In this document: positions 9,667-18,025 of the stretch, piece after piece
How positions within the stretch are numbered: position 1 is the stretch's first letter
How the letters are laid out: every line of letters starts with the position of its first letter
Assembly (NCBI RefSeq): GCF_900168685.1
Contig: NZ_FVZN01000014.1
Location: 558,001 to 622,000, forward strand
DNA length: 64,000 bases
Reading direction: 5' to 3'
Source: Solibacillus isronensis
GTDB lineage: Bacteria > Bacillota > Bacilli > Bacillales_A > Planococcaceae
Position numbers and translations under genes: made by a program
The notes under the pieces: model-generated
Databases searched by the model: none
Seen by the model: only the letters and a program-made list of their open reading frames with translations
Told to the model about the DNA's origin: nothing

Positions 9667-10456
9667 AATCATCCGTTCAACAAATGCACAGCAACCCGAA
9701 GAGTCATCAATTGTAGAAATTAAACTTCAAAATTTCTTCGAGCCGATTCATTATGGGAAAACGGAAGATGAACGTATAGAGGAATTGTCACAACAAAAAA
9801 CAATAGATATTGAAGCTGAACGTCAGCAAATGCTGGAACAGGCAAATTATGAAATCGAACAGCAAAAAACCCAATTCGAACAGTATCGATCAGAGCAGCT
9901 TGCGGCAATAGAAGCGTTAAAGCAATCATGGGAAGAAGAAAAAATTATTCTTCAACAGGAAGCTTATGATGGCGGTTTTGCACAAGGGTATGAGGATGGC
10001 GTACAAAAGGCCAATGCAGCGATGCAGCAGGCATTGCAAGCGGCAAATGAGACGATGAATAATGCACAAAAAAATGCAGCATCTTATATTGAGTCTCAGG
10101 AGTCCGTTCTTTTGGATCTTGCATTAACAGCTGCTGAACGCATCATTCATACAACACTCGACCGGGACGATGAAATATTCGTTTCAATTGTAAGACGTGG
10201 TTTAAAAGAAGCACGGGAAATGAAAGAAATTAAATTATATGTTTCACCGAAATATCATCCGATTGTGACAGAACAGTTAAAGGAATTAGCGGAAATGTTC
10301 CCGGTAAATGTTCCGTTTATGGTATTTGTCAATGAAGATTTACTAGATTCGGAAAGTTATATCGAAACAAATCATGGACGCATTGTTGTTTCAATTGACG
10401 AACAATTGCAAGAGCTCCGCAGACAGTTATACGAACTAATCGAAAGTAAGGAATGA
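9659..10456 (+). CDS. fliH: FliH, export ATPase regulator
   Basis: Peripheral stalk-like protein that binds and restrains the FliI ATPase of the flagellar export apparatus. 265 aa. It starts at TTG with GGAGGAG inside the fliG end. A long Glu/Gln-rich coiled coil spans about residues 35-125. The glycine-zipper region (GGFAQGYEDG) is at about 103-112, and the C-terminal domain resembles V-type ATPase E subunits (ESQESVLLDLALTAAERII). It overlaps both neighbours, suggesting translational coupling from fliG to fliI. Confidence 0.93.
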   Translation: MSKIIRSTNAQQPEESSIVEIKLQNFFEPIHYGKTEDERIEELSQQKTIDIEAERQQMLEQANYEIEQQKTQFEQYRSEQLAAIEALKQSWEEEKIILQQEAYDGGFAQGYEDGVQKANAAMQQALQAANETMNNAQKNAASYIESQESVLLDLALTAAERIIHTTLDRDDEIFVSIVRRGLKEAREMKEIKLYVSPKYHPIVTEQLKELAEMFPVNVPFMVFVNEDLLDSESYIETNHGRIVVSIDEQLQELRRQLYELIESKE

Positions 10457-11787
10457 TATGGATGAAAATGGCTCAATTAGTTGAACAAATTCCTAATCTT
10501 AATACATTTAAAAAGTATGGTAGAGTGACGAGAGTTGTCGGCTTGATGATTGAGTCCCAAGGTCCTGAAAGTTCCATCGGTGACGTATGTAAAATCCATA
10601 TCCAAACATCAAAAAACGGTCCGCAAGTAATGCTGGCAGAAGTTGTAGGGTTTAAAGATGAAATCGTGATTTTAATGCCATACTCTTCGTTGAAAGAAAT
10701 TTCGATTGGCTGTCTTGTAGAGGGGACAGGCTCACCGCTGGAAGTGAAAGTTGGCCCTGAGCTGATTGGGAAAGTACTTGATGCAATGGGCAATCCTTTT
10801 GATGGTCAACCCTTGCCAAAAGGATTAACGACAGTCCCAACAGAAAAAGAGCCGCCTAATCCTTTAAGTCGTCCGCCGATTAACGAACAGTTAGAGGTCG
10901 GAGTAAAAGCGATTGACGGTATGCTTACAGTTGGCAGCGGTCAGCGTGTAGGTATATTTGCTGGATCGGGTGTCGGAAAAAGTACATTGCTTGGTATGAT
11001 TGCAAGAAACACGGAAGCAGATATTAATGTTATTGCCCTTGTAGGAGAACGTGGACGTGAAGTAAGGGAGTTTATCGAACGGGATTTAGGTCCGGAAGGT
11101 TTACAACGGTCGGTTGTCGTAGCGGCTACTAGTGATCAGCCTGCACTAATGCGAATTAAAGCAGCATTTACCGCAACAGCTATTGCAGAATATTTCAGGG
11201 ACCGCGGCAAGAACGTCATGTTAATGATGGATTCCGTAACACGTGTTGCGATGGCACAGCGCGAAATAGGACTGGCAATCGGTGAACCGCCTGCAACAAG
11301 AGGTTACACACCATCCGTTTTTGCAATATTACCAACATTGTTGGAACGGTCAGGTACAAACATAAATGGGACAATTACCGCATTTTATACAGTGCTTGTA
11401 GATGGTGATGATATGAATGAACCGATTGCAGATGCGGTACGGGGGATTTTGGACGGTCATATTGTACTGGACCGGAATCTTGCCAACAAAGGACAGTATC
11501 CGGCGATTAATGTGTTGAAAAGTGTAAGTCGTTTGATGAACCATATTGCACAGCCTGAGCATGTCCGTGCAGCAAGCCGTTTGCGGGAATTATACTACAG
11601 CTATTCAAAATCAGAGGATCTGATCAATATCGGGGTATATAAGCGCGGGACATCAAAGGAAATTGATGAGGCGATTATGTATGAGCCGCTAATTACACAA
11701 TTTTTAAAGCAAGGGTATAAAGATAAAATTTCGATCGAACAAACTGTCAATGAAATTATCGCTTTATCGAATGGTGGTGCCCGTTAA
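10453..11787 (+). CDS. fliI: FliI, flagellar export ATPase
   Basis: F1-beta-like hexameric ATPase that energises substrate docking in flagellar type III export. 444 aa. Walker A AGSGVGKST lies at about 170-178, followed by LVGERGREVREF and the Walker B segment NVMLMMDSVTR. The N-terminus has two further in-frame ATG codons (residues 4 and 6), so the exact start is uncertain; the first ATG overlaps the fliH stop as ATGA. fliJ overlaps its stop. Confidence 0.96.
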   Translation: MIWMKMAQLVEQIPNLNTFKKYGRVTRVVGLMIESQGPESSIGDVCKIHIQTSKNGPQVMLAEVVGFKDEIVILMPYSSLKEISIGCLVEGTGSPLEVKVGPELIGKVLDAMGNPFDGQPLPKGLTTVPTEKEPPNPLSRPPINEQLEVGVKAIDGMLTVGSGQRVGIFAGSGVGKSTLLGMIARNTEADINVIALVGERGREVREFIERDLGPEGLQRSVVVAATSDQPALMRIKAAFTATAIAEYFRDRGKNVMLMMDSVTRVAMAQREIGLAIGEPPATRGYTPSVFAILPTLLERSGTNINGTITAFYTVLVDGDDMNEPIADAVRGILDGHIVLDRNLANKGQYPAINVLKSVSRLMNHIAQPEHVRAASRLRELYYSYSKSEDLINIGVYKRGTSKEIDEAIMYEPLITQFLKQGYKDKISIEQTVNEIIALSNGGAR

Positions 11788-12236
11788 TGATGAAATACAA
11801 TTATCGTTTTGAAAAAATTCTTGTCGTTAAAGATCAGGAAAAAACGGAATCGGAACTGGCTTTTAAAGAATCGGTGCAAGTGTTTGAGGAAATTGCTACA
11901 AAGCTGTATGACCTGTTAAAGAAAAAAGAAGATTTAATCGAGTATCAGCAGGAACGGTTAAAAATAGGGTCTTCCATCGATGAAATCAACCATTATTCGA
12001 AATTTATCGATAGTATGGAAAAAACAATCGAGGATGCACAGCAAAAAGTAATGCAGGCACGAGCAAAAATGAATTGGCATGAGCAGAAATTATTGGAAAA
12101 AAGTTTGGAAGTACGTAAATATGAAAAAATGCGTGAAAGAGATCATGAAAGATTCATAGAAGATCAACTTCATATAGAAGCAATTCAGTTAGATGAGCTT
12201 TCGACAATTGCGTATTACAAGAAGGAAATCAGGTGA
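11787..12236 (+). CDS. fliJ: FliJ, flagellar export chaperone
   Basis: Small coiled-coil export protein that sits in the FliI ring like an F1 gamma subunit. 149 aa, highly charged, almost entirely predicted helix with heptad-like E/K/Q patterning. The sequence is weakly conserved in the family, so the call leans on position (fliH-fliI-fliJ), length and coiled coil. The gene starts ATGATG, so the start may be one codon later. Confidence 0.88.
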   Translation: MMKYNYRFEKILVVKDQEKTESELAFKESVQVFEEIATKLYDLLKKKEDLIEYQQERLKIGSSIDEINHYSKFIDSMEKTIEDAQQKVMQARAKMNWHEQKLLEKSLEVRKYEKMRERDHERFIEDQLHIEAIQLDELSTIAYYKKEIR

Positions 12237-12240
12237 TTCC

Positions 12241-12855
12241 GTGGCAAAAAGAATAAAAAATACGATGGAACAAGTGGAAGAAATGGAATTGGAAAGCCAA
12301 TCTCCAGGTTTTTTCAAAAAGTTTTTCTACCTATTTTTAATCCCGTTCATGTTTCTCATCGCAATTTTATTGATTATTACATCTATGACGGAATATAACG
12401 TGTTTAAAATGGCGGATGAAGCAATTGATAAAATCCCGTTTATCAGCTCGGATGAAAAAGAGGGAGCAGTAGAAAACAGCTCATTAAATGAACAAAAGGT
12501 AGTGGAGCTGCAAGCGGAAATTCAAGAAAAGGAAGCACAAATTTCCCAGCTACAATCACAAATTGACGCCTCAGCGACTGAAAAGGAAGAGCTTTTAATC
12601 GAACAGGAACGATTGCAGTTTGAAATTGAAAAATTGCAGCGCGATCAGGAAGAGACGAAAAAAGAGTTCAAAGAAATTCTGTCTACTTTCGAAAAAATGT
12701 CTGCAAGAAAAGCAGCACCTATATTAGTTGAAATGAGTGACACGGAAAGCGTGCGTATTATGTCGGAGATGAAACCCGATACATTATCGGCTATTTTCGC
12801 AAAAATGGCGCCGGCAGATGCTGCCCGCTATACAGAGCTTTTATCACAGCAATAG
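12241..12855 (+). CDS. ylxF: YlxF-like membrane-anchored coiled-coil protein (MotE/MgtE-N-like)
   Basis: 204 aa from the GTG at 12241, which has an AGGTGATT site. A longer in-frame extension to 12193 would overlap fliJ and has no site. One N-terminal membrane segment spans about residues 24-44 (FFYLFLIPFMFLIAILLIIT). A long Gln/Glu coiled coil lies at about 85-155. A C-terminal domain resembles the MgtE N-terminal/MotE fold (RKAAPILVEMSDTESVRIMS, then FAKMAPADAARY). The gene between fliJ and fliK is ylxF in B. subtilis. A stator chaperone-like role as for MotE is inference. Confidence 0.8.
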   Translation: MAKRIKNTMEQVEEMELESQSPGFFKKFFYLFLIPFMFLIAILLIITSMTEYNVFKMADEAIDKIPFISSDEKEGAVENSSLNEQKVVELQAEIQEKEAQISQLQSQIDASATEKEELLIEQERLQFEIEKLQRDQEETKKEFKEILSTFEKMSARKAAPILVEMSDTESVRIMSEMKPDTLSAIFAKMAPADAARYTELLSQQ

Positions 12856-12881
12856 TCGTTGAATGGAGGGAAGTGTAGTAA

Positions 12882-14114
12882 ATGAATATAGCAATGTTAC
12901 AAAAAGTAAAAATGCCGAAGCAAGATTTCCAGCCAAACACAGTAAAAACAGCAAAACCGGATTCAAAAGCATTTGGAAGTGTGTTCAATTCGATGATTTC
13001 CAAGTCGTCTGCTTCAACTCCTAAGCAAACGGAAGTTTCAGAACAGCCGCTAGCTGAAAGTATTTCCGGGCTTTTAGAAGAGGACTCACTGGAAAATCTA
13101 CTCGAACAATTAGGTGTGGAAATGGATGAGTCGGGGCTATTCGCATTAGTAGGTGAAGAAAGTACACCGGTTGCGATAGACGAACTAATGAATTTAGATA
13201 ACTTGACGGAGCTTTTAGGAATGACAAAAACGGAGCTGAGTCAAATTATTGAACAGTTATTAGGCGACACAAAGCAGGAAATTACGGATGTTTGGTCTCT
13301 TATCGAACAGGCACCGCATATTTTAAATGAAGTAATGGCAGCTGTGCTGAAGCCTGAGCAAAACAATGTGCAACCAAAAGATTTGCAGCAACTTGTCCAG
13401 CTGTTAAAGTTAGCTCAACTGGCCGGAAGTAAAGTTGATACGGTCTATCAACAGGAACTCCAATTAGCCAGTTTAAAAGATGCATTGCTGGCAATGGCAA
13501 ATGAAGCTCAGAAATTAGCGGGATCAGAGCAGAGTACTACAAAAAATACGACTTTCCAACAAGTAGTACAGCAAGGTCAACAGACGACCGTTAAAGTTGA
13601 AACGGATACACAAACAGCAGGTCATTTACAGCAGCAAGTGACACATACAAAAACAGTGACCGTTACATTACCTGCTGAAAAGCCGGCACAGTCGGATGCA
13701 TTAATAAAAGAAATTCAAAACTTGATCAATCGCAGCCAGCTTTCAGGACAGCCAGGTAATATGAAATTATTCCTGAAACTGTTTCCGGAAAACCTCGGTC
13801 AAATACGAATTGAATTAGTTCAAAAAGACGGAATCATGACTGCCCGATTATTGGCAACGACAGCAATGGGAAAAGAGTTACTGGAAAATAATATTAACCA
13901 GTTAAAAGCCGGTTTCGTCTCTCAAAATATTCAAATGGAACGAATCGATGTTGCACAGTCTTTACAGGATGCCGATCGAAATGCGCGTGATCAAAACTTC
14001 TTTAATAACTTCTTCCGCCAAAAAGATGGAGAAGAAGAACAGGACAATAACGAAGATACGCTGGAAGAAGAAAATGTTTCGTTTAAAGATCTATTAAGTG
14101 AGGAGGTAGAATAA
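12882..14114 (+). CDS. fliK: FliK, flagellar hook-length control protein
   Basis: Secreted molecular ruler that measures hook length and switches export specificity through FlhB. 410 aa. The N-terminal 270 residues are low-complexity, Gln/Thr/Leu-rich and poorly conserved, as usual for the ruler part. The C-terminal Flg_hook domain spans about residues 285-365 (GNMKLFLKLFPENLGQIRIE, then LLATTAMGKELLENNINQLK). An acidic tail (about 370-410) follows. flgD starts immediately after the stop. Confidence 0.92.
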   Translation: MNIAMLQKVKMPKQDFQPNTVKTAKPDSKAFGSVFNSMISKSSASTPKQTEVSEQPLAESISGLLEEDSLENLLEQLGVEMDESGLFALVGEESTPVAIDELMNLDNLTELLGMTKTELSQIIEQLLGDTKQEITDVWSLIEQAPHILNEVMAAVLKPEQNNVQPKDLQQLVQLLKLAQLAGSKVDTVYQQELQLASLKDALLAMANEAQKLAGSEQSTTKNTTFQQVVQQGQQTTVKVETDTQTAGHLQQQVTHTKTVTVTLPAEKPAQSDALIKEIQNLINRSQLSGQPGNMKLFLKLFPENLGQIRIELVQKDGIMTARLLATTAMGKELLENNINQLKAGFVSQNIQMERIDVAQSLQDADRNARDQNFFNNFFRQKDGEEEQDNNEDTLEEENVSFKDLLSEEVE

Positions 14115-14810
14115 GTGGCAAAATCAATTTCAAATGATTATTATTTACCGGCGAATAATGCGAATTTCAAAGTAACAGATAAACAAGATAACGGGGCGCT
14201 CGGAAAAGATGCGTTTCTAAAAATATTAATTACACAATTGCAAAACCAGGATCCGACAAGCCCGATGGATGATAAGGAATTTATTTCACAGATGGCACAA
14301 TTTTCTTCACTTGAGCAAATGCAAAACATGACCAAAGCGATGGAAAATTTACTTGAATCACAGCAGCAATCACAGTTAATGAACTATTCGACATTTGTCG
14401 GCAAAGAAGTGAAATGGCATGAAATTACAGACAAAGTGGACGCAGACAACAAGCCGATCTACAACGAAGGAACAGGCGCTATTCAGGAATTAAAGTTTGT
14501 TGATGGTGAGGCCGTGTTAGTACTGGCTGACGGCAAGGAAATTAAACCAGGCAATATTTCATCGATTCTTGGCAGTATGAGTGCAACAGAGCCGACAGTT
14601 CCAGTCGGAAATCCATTGGCAGAAGCGAGCCGGCTGATCGGACAGACGGTTCAATATACAAATGGTGACCAAGTCATTGAGGCAATGATTGAAGCGATTA
14701 AAACAAATAATGTGAATATCGAATACATTTTAAATGATGGTTCTCGTTTAACAAAAGACCAATTTACAGTGAGTTCTCAAACAACCCAAAATGAAAATGT
14801 AACAGAATAA
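14115..14810 (+). CDS. flgD: FlgD, hook-cap assembly protein
   Basis: Scaffold cap needed for polymerising the hook. 231 aa. The start is GTG with AGGAGG inside the fliK end. The N-terminal FlgD signature is clear (LGKDAFLKILITQLQNQDPT, then SPMDDKEFISQMAQFSSLEQ). The C-terminal half is longer and more divergent than in B. subtilis YlxG, including a duplicated beta-rich segment. Its position between fliK and flgE fits. Confidence 0.92.
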   Translation: MAKSISNDYYLPANNANFKVTDKQDNGALGKDAFLKILITQLQNQDPTSPMDDKEFISQMAQFSSLEQMQNMTKAMENLLESQQQSQLMNYSTFVGKEVKWHEITDKVDADNKPIYNEGTGAIQELKFVDGEAVLVLADGKEIKPGNISSILGSMSATEPTVPVGNPLAEASRLIGQTVQYTNGDQVIEAMIEAIKTNNVNIEYILNDGSRLTKDQFTVSSQTTQNENVTE

Positions 14811-14822
14811 GAGGTGGGGCTG

Positions 14823-15197
14823 ATGAACAGAGTCAATATTCAACATATCCCTTACCATCCACCGATAAAGCCGATAGTAAAGCAAAATACTGAGCAAGTT
14901 TCAAAGCAGTCCTTTATGGACCATTTAAAACAGGCGACCGGTGATGAATTAAAAATAAGCAAGCATGCTTCAGAACGGTTGAATGAAAGAAATATTTCTA
15001 TAACAGATCGTGAATGGCAGCAAATCTCCGAAAAAGTATTTGAGGCAAAAAATAAAGGTGTGAAGCAGCCGTTAGTCCTGTTAGATCAGGCAGCCTTAAT
15101 TGTAAGTGCAAAAAATGCGACGGTTATTACGGCATTGGATCGTAATGAAGCGAAACAGCAACTATTTACCAATATTGATGGAACAATCCTTTTATAG
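14823..15197 (+). CDS. Small flagellar-operon protein (TIGR02530-type)
   Basis: 124 aa from the ATG at 14823, whose ribosome binding site is GAGGTGGGG; a GTG inside that site at 14814 is less likely. The conserved core is LKISKHASERLNERNISITD and a C-terminal ALIVSAKNATVITALDR, matching the family annotated as a flagellar operon protein between flgD and flgE in many Firmicutes. Function is unknown. I recall no equivalent at this place in B. subtilis 168. Soluble, no membrane segment. Family assignment is from memory of the motif. Confidence 0.78.
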   Translation: MNRVNIQHIPYHPPIKPIVKQNTEQVSKQSFMDHLKQATGDELKISKHASERLNERNISITDREWQQISEKVFEAKNKGVKQPLVLLDQAALIVSAKNATVITALDRNEAKQQLFTNIDGTILL

Positions 15198-15295
15198 GCC
15201 GGACCTTCAGAAGTAAGGAAGCCTACAGTCGTTGAATGATAGATACGACTGAACTAAAATAACAGATTTGAAAATCGAAGGGAGAACGACATTTT

Positions 15296-16285
15296 ATGTT
15301 ACGTTCAATGTATTCAGGTATTTCAGGCTTAAAAAACTTTCAGACAAAATTAGACGTGATTGGGAATAATATTTCAAATGTTAATACGTACGGCTTTAAG
15401 AAAGAACGTACTATTTTTAAAGATTTAATTTCACAAACACAGGCAGGCGCATCTGCACCTTCAGCAACTCGCGGTGGAGTAAACATGATTCAAGTAGGAT
15501 TAGGTTCACAGCTTGCTGCCATTGACACGATGCACAATGCCGGTTCAATGCAGACGACAGGACGTACATTGGATTTAGCTATTTCAGGAGATGGATTCTT
15601 TATGGTTGCTGATGCAGTGGATTTTGATCAAGGCGATGCAGCTAATGGTGTTCCGGCTACAGCAGAAGGATTCACAAATACGCTTTATACTCGTGCAGGC
15701 AATTTCTATATGGATCGAAATGGTTTCTTAGTAAACGGGGACGGTAAATACTTAGTTGGTTTTGCGGCAGATGTTACCGACTATGATGCAATAGACCCTA
15801 CAGCTGCACCTGGTTCAGGATTTGATGAAAATAGACTGCAGGTTGCTGCAGGAGCCAACTTAATTGATCCTGATACTGGAGAATTACTAGAACAAGGAGC
15901 TGCAACTGCAACTCCGATTCGTATTCCGACAACTGCCCAATCAATGAGTATATCTCAGGACGGAACAATTTCATTTGTCGATTCAGCTGGAGATCTTCAA
16001 TATGCTGGTACAGTAGTTTTAGCGAAGTTCGCAAATGCGAGCGGTCTTGAAAAAACGGGAAGCAACTATTTCCGTACAACGCCGAACTCAGGAGTAACTT
16101 ATGCTCAATTAGGTACACAGGATGGTATTGGCTCAATTAACTCAGGCTTCATGGAAATGTCCAACGTAGACCTTTCGGAAGAATTCACAGAGATGATTGT
16201 TGCACAGCGCGGGTTCCAGGCGAACTCTCGTATAATTACAACGTCGGATGAAATTTTACAAGAGCTTGTTAACTTAAAACGATAG
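15296..16285 (+). CDS. flgE: FlgE, flagellar hook protein
   Basis: Hook subunit. 329 aa; the B. subtilis protein has about 264, so the central surface domain (about residues 90-250) is expanded. The N-terminal axial motif (MLRSMYSGISGLKNFQTKLD, VIGNNISNVNTYGFKKERT) and the C-terminal motif (NVDLSEEFTEMIVAQRGFQA, NSRIITTSDEILQELVNLKR) are complete. The insert is Ala/Gly/Asp-rich. The ATG has a GGGAGAA site. In the older B. subtilis naming this locus is flgG, but position after flgD argues for hook protein. Confidence 0.93.
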   Translation: MLRSMYSGISGLKNFQTKLDVIGNNISNVNTYGFKKERTIFKDLISQTQAGASAPSATRGGVNMIQVGLGSQLAAIDTMHNAGSMQTTGRTLDLAISGDGFFMVADAVDFDQGDAANGVPATAEGFTNTLYTRAGNFYMDRNGFLVNGDGKYLVGFAADVTDYDAIDPTAAPGSGFDENRLQVAAGANLIDPDTGELLEQGAATATPIRIPTTAQSMSISQDGTISFVDSAGDLQYAGTVVLAKFANASGLEKTGSNYFRTTPNSGVTYAQLGTQDGIGSINSGFMEMSNVDLSEEFTEMIVAQRGFQANSRIITTSDEILQELVNLKR

Positions 16286-16301
16286 TTTAAATTGATAATA
16301 G

Positions 16302-16350
16302 AAGGGGGGCCGGGCCGGCTCTCAAGTGCAGGTCCGGCCCTATTGCAATG
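16302..16350 (+). promoter_or_regulatory. SD-hairpin-start arrangement ahead of swrD/flbD
   Basis: AAGGGGGG (16302-16309) is followed by a GC-rich stem GGGCCGG/CCGGCCC (16312-16318 with 16334-16340, 15-nt loop), then seven bases and the ATG at 16348. The linear SD-start distance is too long, but folding of the hairpin would shorten it to about nine bases. No T-run follows, so it is not a terminator. There is no other good ribosome binding site. Confidence 0.55.
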
Positions 16351-16569
16351 ATTGAGGTGACTCGCCTTAATGGTAAAGCACTTACTTTAAATGCTTTATA
16401 CATAGAAACAGTTGAAGCATTTCCGGACACCCAAATTACGCTGACGACTGGACGTAAATACATTGTGTTAGAGACTGAAGAACAGGTGCGGCAAAAAGTG
16501 AGAACATTTTATCAGAATGTCCAAGTTTTATCTAACCCGCACCTTAAAGGTGAAGAAGATGAAGAATAA
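16348..16569 (+). CDS. swrD: SwrD/FlbD family protein
   Basis: 73 aa, the small FlbD family. In B. subtilis the homologue between flgE and fliL (YlzI/SwrD) raises flagellar motor power and supports swarming. Family signature: MIEVTRLNGKALTLNALYIE, followed by a segment with TTGRKYIVLETEEQV. The last codons carry the ribosome binding site and start of fliL. The translation start has an unusual upstream hairpin (see separate entry). Confidence 0.88.
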   Translation: MIEVTRLNGKALTLNALYIETVEAFPDTQITLTTGRKYIVLETEEQVRQKVRTFYQNVQVLSNPHLKGEEDEE

Positions 16570-16984
16570 TAAACTATTAACAATTATGCTAATTATATTA
16601 GTAACGATTACATTATTCGGTGTGATTATAGTTGTGTTATTGACACAGCTCGACAAAGAGAAGCCAGATGGCCCAACGATTGATGAAATCATCGAGTCAT
16701 CGGTAGACATTCCTGAGATTACGACGAACTTGGCAGATGGTAGTTTTGTTCGCATTACATTAAAAATCCAGGCATCAGATAAAAAAGCCGGTCAAGAGTT
16801 GTTTAAACGAGACTTCCAAGTAAAAAACATCGTGATTCAGGAACTTTCTGAAATGGAAGAGAAAGCTTTAGAAGGCAAGCAAGGGAAAATTACATTCCAG
16901 GATACAATTAAATATCAAGTAAATGAGCTAATGCAAGAAGGGGAAGTTACGCAAGTGTATATTACTTCATACGTACTTCAGTAA
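16559..16984 (+). CDS. fliL: FliL, flagellar basal-body-associated membrane protein
   Basis: Single-pass membrane protein that surrounds the stator and tunes motor output. 141 aa from the ATG at 16559 (site AAAGGTG), overlapping the swrD end by 11 bases. One membrane segment lies at about residues 5-28 (LLTIMLIILVTITLFGVIIV). The periplasm-facing FliL domain follows, with the ITLKIQASDKKAGQELFKRD segment and the usual short C-terminus (YITSYVLQ). Confidence 0.92.
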   Translation: MKNNKLLTIMLIILVTITLFGVIIVVLLTQLDKEKPDGPTIDEIIESSVDIPEITTNLADGSFVRITLKIQASDKKAGQELFKRDFQVKNIVIQELSEMEEKALEGKQGKITFQDTIKYQVNELMQEGEVTQVYITSYVLQ

Positions 16985-17029
16985 TCATCAGTACTAACAA
17001 TTTTAATTTTTGAAATGGAGGTGGGGCAA

Positions 17030-18025
17030 ATGGCAGGAGATATCATGTCGCAATCCGAAATTGATGCGCTTTTATCGGCGATATCGACCGGAGAGATGTC
17101 TGCAGAAGACATAAAAAAAGAAGATGAGACACGAAAAGTTAAAGTATATGACTTTAAGCGGGCACTGCGCTTCTCAAAAGACCAAATCCGAAGTTTGACC
17201 CGTATACATGAAAACTTTGCGCGACTGCTGACAACATTCTTTTCTGCACAGTTAAGAAGCTATGTCCAAATAACAGTTGCATCTGTGGACCAAATTCCGT
17301 TTGAAGAATTTGTGCGTTCAATCCCAAACATGACATTGATCAATGTATTTGAGGTTCCGCCTTTAGATGGCAATATTTTAATGGAGATTAACCCGAATAT
17401 TGCCTATTCGATGCTCGATCGATTGATGGGCGGAGCAGGGGGAAGTCATAGCAATGTTGACAATTTAACTGAAATCGAAACGAAGATTATGACGAATTTA
17501 TTTGAACGTTCTTTTGATAATTTACGTGAAGCATGGGAGAACGTTGCTGAAATCGATCCGATGCTTGTGGAATTGGAAGTAAATCCGCAGTTTTTACAAA
17601 TGATTTCGCCAAATGAAACTGTAGTTGTCATTTCGTTTAATACAATTATCGGGGAAACGACAGGGATGATTAATATTTGTATCCCGCATGTTGTACTGGA
17701 GCCGATCGTTCCCAATTTATCTGTTCGCTACTGGATGCAGACAAATACGAAAGAAATTTCACCGGAACAAACAAAAATGCTTGAAACTCGTGTGAAACAA
17801 GCAAAATTACCGGTTATTGCAGAGTTAGGTACGGCAGATATTACAATTGAAGATTTCCTGACAATGACTGTCGGTGATGTCATTCCGTTAAATCAAAAAA
17901 TTGAAAATCCGTTAACACTGAAAGTCGGCAGTTTACCGAAATTTACTGTTCAGCCAGGCAAATTGAATAATAAAATGGCTGTTCAAATTATCGACCCTTT
18001 GAAAGGAGGAGACGAAGATGAGTGA
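17030..18025 (+). CDS. fliM: FliM, flagellar motor switch protein
   Basis: Switch protein that binds CheY-P and joins FliG to the C-ring. 331 aa from the ATG at 17030, which sits just behind GGAGGTGGGG; the upstream in-frame ATG at 17015 lies inside that site. The N-terminal CheY-binding peptide is intact (MSQSEIDALLSAISTGEM), followed by the CheC-like middle domain (RALRFSKDQIRSLTRIHENF; GG at MGGAGGSH) and the C-terminal SpoA domain. It overlaps fliY by 8 bases. Confidence 0.96.
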   Translation: MAGDIMSQSEIDALLSAISTGEMSAEDIKKEDETRKVKVYDFKRALRFSKDQIRSLTRIHENFARLLTTFFSAQLRSYVQITVASVDQIPFEEFVRSIPNMTLINVFEVPPLDGNILMEINPNIAYSMLDRLMGGAGGSHSNVDNLTEIETKIMTNLFERSFDNLREAWENVAEIDPMLVELEVNPQFLQMISPNETVVVISFNTIIGETTGMINICIPHVVLEPIVPNLSVRYWMQTNTKEISPEQTKMLETRVKQAKLPVIAELGTADITIEDFLTMTVGDVIPLNQKIENPLTLKVGSLPKFTVQPGKLNNKMAVQIIDPLKGGDEDE

